From an uncultured Fibrobacter sp. (GTDB taxonomy: Bacteria > Fibrobacterota > Fibrobacteria > Fibrobacterales > Fibrobacteraceae), in the NCBI RefSeq assembly GCF_947166265.1, contig NZ_CAMVDO010000023.1:1-46187 (forward strand): a DNA stretch of 46,187 nucleotides. The letters are read 5' to 3'. Shown one piece after another: positions 24,525 through 30,348 of this stretch. The notes beneath the pieces are model-generated. The model saw only the letters and a list, made by a program, of their open reading frames with translations. It was not told the origin of the DNA and did no database searches. Every line of letters begins with the position of its first letter. Position 1 is the first letter of the stretch. Both the position numbers and the translations under genes were made by a program.

Positions 24525-24667
24525 GGACACTTCGTGTCCTACCTTAATCGGCTCGGAAATATATACGAAACTCGAAACTTTAGTTTCGTAGTTGAGTTAT
24601 CCTCTGCGGGGAGAAACAAGCTTGCTTGTTTCTGCTTCACTCGCCTCATAAGGTTTCACGTGGAACA
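24525..24667. repeat. hairpin-parS block, copy B
   Basis: Starts GGACAC-TTC-GTGTCC and CCTTAATCGGCTCGGAAATA as in copy A, then different hairpins (CGAAACT/AGTTTCG at 24573-24588; GAAACAAGC/GCTTGTTTC at 24613-24632), then the same TGCTTCACTCGCCTCATAAG and parS. Confidence 0.75.
24652..24667. promoter_or_regulatory. parS site 3
   Basis: GGTTTCACGTGGAACA; core identical to parS 1, preceded by the same 20-nt frame sequence. It lies 9 nt beyond the stop codon of the gene at 24677-25342. Confidence 0.88.
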
Positions 24668-24676
24668 ATTAGAAAG

Positions 24677-25342
24677 TTATTTCTTATAATATATAGTGGT
24701 ATATTCATTGCCGCCTGTGCAGGGGCCGGGGGCTTTGATGTATCTATTATAGTCGAACTTGATTGATTTCTGGATGAGGTTACTCCCCTTCATTTCGTAT
24801 TCATAGGTGTCGATGATGAGGTTCTTTTCGCTTTTCCGGGTACATTTGCTTTCGTTATTCGGGTCGCGATAGATGATCCAGTTCCTGGGAATCCAGCTGT
24901 TGACTTCGTGGATGGTATCGTTTTTGATATAGAATATCTGGTGCAGTTCCTTATCCTTATTGATATAGACGGAATCCTTTGTGCGGTAGACCGTAAAGTG
25001 CCATCTGTCCTTCGTGGATTTCCAGTCGTATTTCTTGACCTTGCCTACTTTGGTAGAGTCAATTTCCCAGTCGGGAATGTAGGTGGATCTTTCTTCGATA
25101 TTGTGTGCAGGGCAAGATTGGTATAGGTTCATGCTGTCGAGATGATTGCCTGTCCAATGGTATTTGATAGTATAGACTAGCCCGTTTTGTTCCTGATAGA
25201 GACTATCCGGCGACATTTCGCCGGGCATGACGAGTGCATTATTCTCGAAGTTCGTTGCGAAATAATCGAACAGGGGTCGGATACAATCAACCGAATGGGC
25301 ATTCAAAAATGCCGCTACCAATATTATAAATGTTCTCCTCAT
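24677..25342 (-). CDS. secreted protein of unknown function, paralogue of 23424-24194
   Basis: 221-residue protein with a short signal peptide (MRRTFIILVAAFLNAHS). It is recognisably related to the gene at 23424-24194 through YHWTGNHLDSM, an FYIKNDT segment (YLRNDT in the neighbour) and a similar spacing of aromatic residues. No known family recognised. The product is likely periplasmic or secreted and of beta-rich fold. The gene is flanked by hairpin-rich, parS-bearing DNA on both sides. AT-rich composition and lack of a strong ribosome site set it apart from the housekeeping genes around it. Confidence 0.78.
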   Translation of the reverse strand: MRRTFIILVAAFLNAHSVDCIRPLFDYFATNFENNALVMPGEMSPDSLYQEQNGLVYTIKYHWTGNHLDSMNLYQSCPAHNIEERSTYIPDWEIDSTKVGKVKKYDWKSTKDRWHFTVYRTKDSVYINKDKELHQIFYIKNDTIHEVNSWIPRNWIIYRDPNNESKCTRKSEKNLIIDTYEYEMKGSNLIQKSIKFDYNRYIKAPGPCTGGNEYTTIYYKK

Positions 25343-25379
25343 GTTATTTAATATAGATTATTTATAGTAGAGAAGGAGA

Positions 25380-25400
25380 TGCCCGCTCAAGGCGGGCATG
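25380..25400. repeat. REP-like palindrome
   Basis: ATGCCCGC (25380-25387) and GCGGGCAT (25393-25400) form a perfect 8-bp hairpin flanked by GGAG and GACAATC. Similar GTCATGCCCGCC-type palindromes are scattered between genes in many unrelated bacteria. Confidence 0.65.
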
Positions 25401-25469
25401 ACAATCTGGAAAAGTTGTATGTTTGGCCTTTGGCTTTGCCAAAGGCCGACATGCTCATACTCGGTCATA

Positions 25470-25600
25470 AAATATGCAAGCATATTTTGCGACGCTCGTA
25501 ATCGCATGTTGGGCCTCTGGTTTCACCATAGGCCTACACCCTGCGGTTCCCAAATAAAAATGTGCAAGCACATTTTGTGACGCTCGTAATCGCATGTTTG
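25470..25600. repeat. tandem hairpin-frame repeat with compensatory change
   Basis: Two units 88 nt apart. Each has a 9-bp hairpin followed by TG[CT]GACGCTCGTAATCGCATG. The hairpin arms differ at one base pair (A-T in the first, G-C in the second), changed on both arms so that pairing is kept. Confidence 0.8.
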
Positions 25601-25672
25601 GACACTTCGTGTCCGACACCCTGGGGCTCAGCAATGTCCATACAAGTATGGACGCTGCATTCGCCCTGCGGA

Positions 25673-25688
25673 TGTTTCACGTGGAACA
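25673..25688. promoter_or_regulatory. parS site 4
   Basis: TGTTTCACGTGGAACA, one base from the 16-nt consensus TGTTTCACGTGAAACA. Confidence 0.93.
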
Positions 25689-25819
25689 TTGAACTTCATT
25701 TTGACAATCTTTGTCAGGGCAATGAAGCTATATTAAAAGTGAACGTCTTTTATGGGAACTTCTATGTGTTGCTCTCTTGTTGCTGCAGTCTTTTTGGTAA
25801 TGCTATTTATAATGTGGTA

Positions 25820-26200
25820 CTAGATAGTAATCTCTACCCTATTGCCTTCGGGGTCGAGAACGACACTTTCATAATACCCGTCGCCGGTGGTTTGTGGCTC
25901 TCCCACTACCTGGATACCGTCATTGGACATTTGTTGGGTGAGGAGGTCCACCTCTTCTTTGGAACCCACAGAAAAAGATAGGTGTGCATACCCGAGATGT
26001 TCTGAAGAGGATAATGGTTCTATGTCAGGGCGGTGCATTATTTCTAGCCGGGCGCCACTTTCGAAGGTAACAAACCTGCTGGTGAATTGTTTTGCCGGAT
26101 TATGGTAAACTGGGTGGACTACCCCATCGAAATACTTTCGGTAGAATTCGCAGACCTTGTCTATGTCTTTTACCCAGATGGCGATATGTTCTATTTTCAT
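25820..26200 (-). CDS. VOC-superfamily protein (glyoxalase/dioxygenase fold)
   Basis: 126-residue single-domain protein with two beta-alpha-beta-beta-beta modules. The N-terminal KIEHIAIWVKDIDKVCEFY has the usual His metal ligand. Glu in ARLEIMHR, His in HLGYAHLSFSV and Glu in GNRVEITI complete a four-ligand set as in glyoxalase I and related metal-dependent VOC enzymes. The closing VLDPEGNRVE is a strong family mark. Substrate is not predictable; lactoylglutathione lyase-like or dioxygenase-like activity are both possible. It has no operon partner, lies between two parS-bearing gaps, and lacks a clear ribosome site. Confidence 0.87.
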   Translation of the reverse strand: MKIEHIAIWVKDIDKVCEFYRKYFDGVVHPVYHNPAKQFTSRFVTFESGARLEIMHRPDIEPLSSSEHLGYAHLSFSVGSKEEVDLLTQQMSNDGIQVVGEPQTTGDGYYESVVLDPEGNRVEITI

Positions 26201-26283
26201 AAGGAACCCACTATAATATATATAAAAAGTGTTTATTGAAACCGAGTTTTCAACATCTATTCACATAGTAGTTGATAATTATA

Positions 26284-26299
26284 TGTTTCACGTGGAACG
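26284..26299. promoter_or_regulatory. parS site 5
   Basis: TGTTTCACGTGGAACG; core GTTTCACGTGGAAC as in sites 1, 3 and 4. Confidence 0.88.
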
Positions 26300-26353
26300 T
26301 TTGCAAACCGAGGAAGCGGCGATAAACTTGTTTATCGACATTTCCGAGGTGTA

Positions 26354-26378
26354 GCAAGTTGGCTCCGAAGGAGCAAAC
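26354..26378. repeat. 25-nt hairpin repeat, copy 2
   Basis: Exact copy of 23250-23274, containing GCTCC-GAA-GGAGC. The two copies are 3.1 kb apart in the same orientation. Confidence 0.8.
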
Positions 26379-26526
26379 CTGCGATTGTGAGTGTCGCGAC
26401 GAAATGCTAGCATTTCGGCATGACCGAGCATGAGCATGTCGGACTATGACATATTCATAGTCCCAACAATACATTATTCAATTTCACATTTCGGATTATT
26501 TATCTATATTCTTCCTGGAGGTTCTT

Positions 26527-27033
26527 ATGATCGAGATTGAAATTATCCAGGGTGATATTACCAAGCTGAAGGTCGACGCGATTGTGAATGCGGCGAATTG
26601 TTCGCTTCTGGGGGGTGGCGGTGTCGATGGGGCGATTCACCGGGCCGCCGGTCCTGAACTTTTGCGGGCTTGCATTCCATTGAACGGTTGCGAAACCGGC
26701 AAGGCAAAAATCACTCCGGGGTTTAGGCTTCCGGCGAAGTTTGTTATCCATACTCCGGGGCCTGTCTATGAGGATGGCCTGCATGGTGAACCCGAACTTC
26801 TGAAGTCCTGCTATAAAAACTGTCTTGACCTGGCCGAAGAAAATGGATGCGAGTCGGTCGCCTTCCCCGCTATTTCGACGGGCGTTTACGGATACCCCTG
26901 GGAGGCTGCCACCGAGATTGCCGTGAAAACGGTTTGTGAATATCCAAATAAGACTGTGAAAAAGGTCATCTTCTGTTGTTTCTCTGCCCAAATGGAAGGA
27001 ATATATAGGCAGTTCGTTACAGCCTCCCGTTAG
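26527..27033 (+). CDS. macro-domain ADP-ribose-processing protein (YmdB/MacroD-like)
   Basis: 168-residue single macro domain predicted to hydrolyse O-acetyl-ADP-ribose or remove ADP-ribose from proteins. The ADP-ribose pocket is clear: GDITKLKVDAIVNAANCSLLGGGGVDGAIHRAAG at the N-terminal end (catalytic-loop Asn and GGGGVDGAIH), and AFPAISTGVYGYP for the phosphate-binding loop. These are the marks of the MacroD-type hydrolase class, which has the GGGGVDGAIH loop. A GGAGG site lies 5 nt before the ATG. A TATATT element 17 nt upstream would give a very short leader. A second, larger macro-domain protein is encoded at 34666-35721. Confidence 0.93.
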   Translation: MIEIEIIQGDITKLKVDAIVNAANCSLLGGGGVDGAIHRAAGPELLRACIPLNGCETGKAKITPGFRLPAKFVIHTPGPVYEDGLHGEPELLKSCYKNCLDLAEENGCESVAFPAISTGVYGYPWEAATEIAVKTVCEYPNKTVKKVIFCCFSAQMEGIYRQFVTASR

Positions 27034-27116
27034 TCCTTTTTACTATATTATGAATAGGAAAAAGCCGGTCTGATGGATGGCCGGAAAGACAGTGTTGAAA
27101 TAAATAGGAGATAATC

Positions 27117-27515
27117 ATGGAAGAAGTCGTAAAATTTCTCAAGGAATGTGGCGCCTACTTTTTGGCAACGGTAGACGGTGACCAGCCGCGTGTCCGCCCG
27201 TTCGGTACCGCCAATATTTTCGAGGGCAAGCTCTATATCCAGACTGGCAAGTCCAAGGACTGCTCCAAGCAGATCCAGAAGAACGGCAAGGTCGAAATCT
27301 GCGCGATGAACGCCGCGGGTAACGAGTGGGTCCGCGTTGCCGGCACCCTGGTCCGCGACGACCGCCGCGAACCGAAGGTTGACATGCTGGAGCACTACCC
27401 CGAGCTCAAGTCGATGTACTCCCCCGACGACGACAACACCGAGACGCTCTACTTTAAGGATGCGACCGCCACGTTCTACTGTTTCACGGCCGCTCCCCGC
27501 ACCATCAAATTCTAG
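27117..27515 (+). CDS. pyridoxamine 5'-phosphate oxidase-family flavoprotein
   Basis: 132-residue split-barrel protein of the PNPOx-like family. It has the N-terminal VVKFLKECGAYFLATVDGDQPRVRPFG and GKLYIQTGKSKDCSKQI typical of small FMN-binding members. It is shorter than true PdxH and lacks its substrate residues, so it is more likely a general FMN- or F420-type reductase or haem-related protein than a vitamin B6 enzyme. An AGGAG site lies just upstream. Candidate -10 element TATATT at 27044-27049. A strong terminator follows at 27543-27571, so the gene is probably monocistronic. Confidence 0.85.
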   Translation: MEEVVKFLKECGAYFLATVDGDQPRVRPFGTANIFEGKLYIQTGKSKDCSKQIQKNGKVEICAMNAAGNEWVRVAGTLVRDDRREPKVDMLEHYPELKSMYSPDDDNTETLYFKDATATFYCFTAAPRTIKF

Positions 27516-27542
27516 TATCGAATCTAGAAATAATTCTTCAAA

Positions 27543-27571
27543 ATTCCCGGACTGCTGCTCCGGGATTTTTT
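27543..27571 (+). terminator. Rho-independent terminator
   Basis: Perfect 7-bp stem TCCCGGA/TCCGGGA (27545-27551 and 27559-27565) followed by six T, about 30 nt after the stop of the PNPOx-family gene. Confidence 0.92.
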
Positions 27572-27790
27572 GTTCTCCCCCTTCTCGCCATCCTGACGCC
27601 CCTAGGGCGGAAGGGTCTAGAATCTACATTTTTACTTGAACAATAACACTGATTGTTGATAAATTTTGTAAACATTCTATTAACACCACGTTTCATGTAA
27701 AACCCGAATCATATTTGTATGGTGGATAAATTTGGGATTAATTTCCGCCACTTACCAACAGTAACGAATTTTTATCCGTATTTTTGAAAA

Positions 27791-27806
27791 TGTTCCACGT
27801 GAAACA
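27791..27806. promoter_or_regulatory. parS site 6
   Basis: TGTTCCACGTGAAACA, one base from the consensus TGTTTCACGTGAAACA. It is the outermost site, 4.8 kb from the rsmG start. Confidence 0.93.
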
Positions 27807-28001
27807 TTTGGCAAATGTGAATATGTTGTGTTATTGTGTCAAAACCTGTGGAAACTGATTTTTAATGTATCAACAAGATATTAACATATATTTGGAGGTG
27901 TACGACGTCCAAAATAACGATGATTTTTACTAGAACAGTACTTGTTGATAGATGCTAAATTACTAATTTTAGGTAAGTCACCGGTTATTGAGGTAGATTC
28001 T

Positions 28002-28325
28002 ATGCAGCCCTATATTCATCATTTTGCCAGCTTTTTAAGATTACACCTTGATTCCATTTCGGTAGGCCTGGTTGCAACGCTCCTGATGATTTACGGTGCC
28101 TTCATCAATAACTACTTCAAGAAGATTACAAGGAGCATTCCATTTGTGGGTCGGTTTGCCCTGTTCGTGGTTCTGTGCAGTGCGGGTTATGCGTTCCTGT
28201 CGTCGCAGATGGTGCGTTTCCTGAAAATGTTCCTGCGCGGACAGACGGACCTTGCGCTTATCGGAATTATCGCGGGCGCCTTCATCGTGCTAGCCTTTCT
28301 TGCCCGTAGCGGAAAGGACGTCTGA
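28002..28325 (+). CDS. small inner-membrane protein, DUF3392-like
   Basis: 107-residue protein with three predicted membrane segments (about 17-35, 48-66 and 82-100), resembling the DUF3392 family of small inner-membrane proteins of unknown function. Landmarks are the conserved first helix with VGLVATLLMIYGAFINNYFKK and the following FVGRFALFVVLCSAGYAFL. The ATG at 28002 is chosen over an upstream TTG frame because GAGG lies 8 nt before it and the family begins here. It is followed at 133 nt by the oxidoreductase-propeller gene on the same strand. No functional role can be assigned. Confidence 0.75.
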   Translation: MQPYIHHFASFLRLHLDSISVGLVATLLMIYGAFINNYFKKITRSIPFVGRFALFVVLCSAGYAFLSSQMVRFLKMFLRGQTDLALIGIIAGAFIVLAFLARSGKDV

Positions 28326-28398
28326 TTTTTTTCCGCCCTGTTTACGGATGAATCCATTTGTGTGAATCCGGTGGCGACCTCGATGATAAAAATGAGTG

Positions 28399-28404
28399 TA
28401 TATT
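28399..28404 (+). promoter_or_regulatory. candidate -10 element of the oxidoreductase-propeller gene
   Basis: TATATT, 55 nt before the start at 28459; matches the hexamer before other genes in the window. No clear -35 element. Confidence 0.35.
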
Positions 28405-28458
28405 GATGGCGCTGCGGGTGTCCGTAGCGGTTGTGCGGGGAATCCGCTTGAGGTTTTT

Positions 28459-30342
28459 ATGAGTTCGGTTCTCAGGTTCGGAATTTTAGGAAGCGGATTT
28501 ATCGCGACGAAAATGGTAGAGGCTGTCAAGGCGCTCGAAAGTCGCGGAATGGGAGTTGAGGCCTATGCGGTTGCCTCGCGTACGCTTTCGCGGGCGCAGA
28601 AGTTTGCCGCCGATTATGGAGTCAGGCATGCCTATGGCAGTTACGAGGAACTTGCGAACGATCCGCAGGTAGACCTGATTTATGTGGCGACGCCGCACTC
28701 CGAGCATTATAATAATATTCTGCTTTGCCTGGAACACAATAAGAACCTGTTGGTGGAAAAGGCGTTTACCGCAAATGCGCTAATGGCATCCGAAGTGATT
28801 GCCCTTGCCGAAGAAAAGGGCGTGTTCCTGTGCGAGGCGATGTGGACGCGTTTCTTGCCCGCGGTGCAGATGGTGAAGGACTGGATTTCCGCCGGGAAGA
28901 TCGGCAAGGTCGAAAGTGTGGAGGCCGATTTCTCGATGCCGCTCACGCATATCGATCGCCTGCGCAAGCCTGAACTGGCCGGTGGCGCCCTCCTGGATTT
29001 GGGCATTTATAGCCTCACGTTTGCGGACATGTTCCTGAATGGCGACGCTGCGAACCCTATTGTCAAAACCGAGTCTAAGTGTGTCAAGTTCTCTACGGGT
29101 GTCGATGCCACGGACTGGATGGACCTGGTTTATGCGAGTGGACAGGTGGCGCATCTCAAGACCTCGATGGTGGCGCCGCTCAAGAACGAAGGTGTCATTT
29201 ACGGCACTGAAGGTTTTATCCGGGTGCAGAACCTGAACGACATGGTGGAAATCCAGCTATTCGATGTTGCCGGAACTTTGGTGGAATCCGTCATTCCTCC
29301 TCGCATCGAAAATTGCTACGAGTACGAGGTGCTGGGCTGCAAGGCCGCCCTGGAGAAAGGCCTCAAGGAATGTCCCGAGATGCCACATTCGAAAACCATG
29401 CAGATGATGACGCAAATGGATAGCCTCCGTGCCGCGTGGGGTGTAAGTTACCCGTTCGAGCTCAGCCCCGGCGAAGTCTGGGACCGCAGCGGCGACAGGT
29501 CAATTCTCGAAGTTTATGATATTGAAACGGGCAAGTCGGAAGTGCTCGACGAATTCGACCGCGTGATAGAGGCGCCCAACTGGAGCGCCGACGGAAAGTT
29601 CCTTACTTTCAATAGCGAAGGCCGCATCTATAAATACGAGATTGCGTCGGGCGACGTGAGCGAAGTGCCGAGCTATTTCGTGGACAACTGCAACAATGAC
29701 CATGTGCTTTCGCCGGATGGCGAAGGTCTCTACGTGAGTCACCACACCAAGGAAGACGGACTTTCGCGCATTTACAAGATTTTCTTTGACGGACGCATGC
29801 CGGAGCTCGTGACTCCGCTTGCCCCGAGCTACCTCCACGGTATCACTCCCGATGGCAAGGCACTCGCCTACTGTGCCGAACGGAATGGCGAATATGACAT
29901 ATACACCATTCCTGCGGTGGGTGGCAACGAAACGCAACTCACTACAGCTCTCGGCTTGAATGACGGTCCCGAATATGACTGCGACGGGGAATATATCTGG
30001 TTCAACTCGGTCCGCACCGGCCGTATGCAGGCGTGGCGCATGAAAGCCGACGGCTCCGAACAGACGCAGATGACGTTTGACGCACACTCAAACACCTGGT
30101 TCCCGCATATTTCGCCCGACCGCACGAAGGTCGTGATGCTAGCCTACCATGAACGTGACGTGCGCCCCGGCGAACATGTCCCGAACAAGAATGTGGAAAT
30201 CCGCCTGATGACCGGCAGCGATAAGATCGGCTGGAGTGAGCCGCGTACGATTCTCAAGCTGTTCGGCGGCCAGGGAACGATCAACGTGAACTCGTGGGCC
30301 CCCGACAGCAAGCGCTTTGCGTACGTGAGATATTCCAGGTAG
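28459..30342 (+). CDS. Gfo/Idh/MocA oxidoreductase fused to a TolB-like beta-propeller
   Basis: 627-residue protein in one uninterrupted frame. Residues 1-335 are a Gfo/Idh/MocA-type dehydrogenase: Rossmann motif FGILGSGFIA, VDLIYVATPHSEHY, and the catalytic Lys in LLVEKAFTANA (EKA instead of EKP, as in dihydrodiol dehydrogenase-like members). This domain ends with the normal family ending GVSYPFE. Residues 340-627 carry PD40/TolB-type propeller repeats: NWSADGKFLTFNSEGRIY, LSPDGEGLYVSHH, ITPDGKALAYCAERNGEYDIYTI, YDCDGEYIWFNSVRTGRMQ and ISPDRTKVVMLAY. There is no signal peptide, so the propeller is probably cytoplasmic. GAGG precedes the ATG. Substrate unknown; a sugar or polyol is likely. 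It ends 6 nt from recQ, tail to tail. Confidence 0.88.
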   Translation: MSSVLRFGILGSGFIATKMVEAVKALESRGMGVEAYAVASRTLSRAQKFAADYGVRHAYGSYEELANDPQVDLIYVATPHSEHYNNILLCLEHNKNLLVEKAFTANALMASEVIALAEEKGVFLCEAMWTRFLPAVQMVKDWISAGKIGKVESVEADFSMPLTHIDRLRKPELAGGALLDLGIYSLTFADMFLNGDAANPIVKTESKCVKFSTGVDATDWMDLVYASGQVAHLKTSMVAPLKNEGVIYGTEGFIRVQNLNDMVEIQLFDVAGTLVESVIPPRIENCYEYEVLGCKAALEKGLKECPEMPHSKTMQMMTQMDSLRAAWGVSYPFELSPGEVWDRSGDRSILEVYDIETGKSEVLDEFDRVIEAPNWSADGKFLTFNSEGRIYKYEIASGDVSEVPSYFVDNCNNDHVLSPDGEGLYVSHHTKEDGLSRIYKIFFDGRMPELVTPLAPSYLHGITPDGKALAYCAERNGEYDIYTIPAVGGNETQLTTALGLNDGPEYDCDGEYIWFNSVRTGRMQAWRMKADGSEQTQMTFDAHSNTWFPHISPDRTKVVMLAYHERDVRPGEHVPNKNVEIRLMTGSDKIGWSEPRTILKLFGGQGTINVNSWAPDSKRFAYVRYSR

Positions 30343-30348
30343 GGAATT

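Larger units (their letters stand above)
24195..24676. other. non-coding hairpin-rich region between secreted-protein genes
   Basis: No gene seen. Holds a 14-bp inverted repeat enclosing 105 nt (24233-24365), inner hairpins at 24259-24273 (GACGCC/GGCGTC) and 24294-24313 (TTGACAAAT/ATTTGTCAA), CCATAC/GTATGG at 24413-24426, block copy B from 24525, and parS 3 at 24652-24667. Confidence 0.75.
25343..25819. other. non-coding hairpin-rich region with tandem frame repeats
   Basis: No gene seen. Holds a REP-like palindrome (25380-25400), a 10-bp perfect hairpin GGCCTTTGGC/GCCAAAGGCC at 25426-25448, paired hairpins AAAATATGC/GCATATTTT (25470-25489) and AAAATGTGC/GCACATTTT (25558-25577) followed by the same frame, GGACAC/GTGTCC (25601-25615), TCCATAC/GTATGGA (25637-25652), parS 4 and TGACAA/TTGTCA (25702-25716). 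Confidence 0.75.
26201..26526. other. non-coding region with parS 5 and hairpins
   Basis: No gene seen. Holds parS 5 (26284-26299), hairpins CGATAAAC/GTTTATCG (26320-26337), the second copy of the 25-nt repeat (26354-26378), CGAAATGC/GCATTTCG (26400-26417), GGACTATGA/TCATAGTCC (26441-26463), and a TATATT element (26505-26510) before the macro-domain gene. Confidence 0.7.
27516..28001. other. AT-rich non-coding region with terminator and parS 6
   Basis: No gene seen. After the terminator (27543-27571), AT-rich DNA carries one-mismatch DnaA-like boxes GGTGGATAA (27721-27729) and TGTGAATAT (27816-27824), parS 6 (27791-27806) and a degenerate parS-like GTTTCATGTAAAAC near 27690. The last part is the leader of the DUF3392-like gene. 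Confidence 0.6.

Noticed and set aside
25470-25690. Possible CRISPR array in the repetitive 25.4-25.7 kb region
   Set aside because: The repeats are only two, are irregular in spacing, and hairpins rather than spacers separate them; no cas genes are present.
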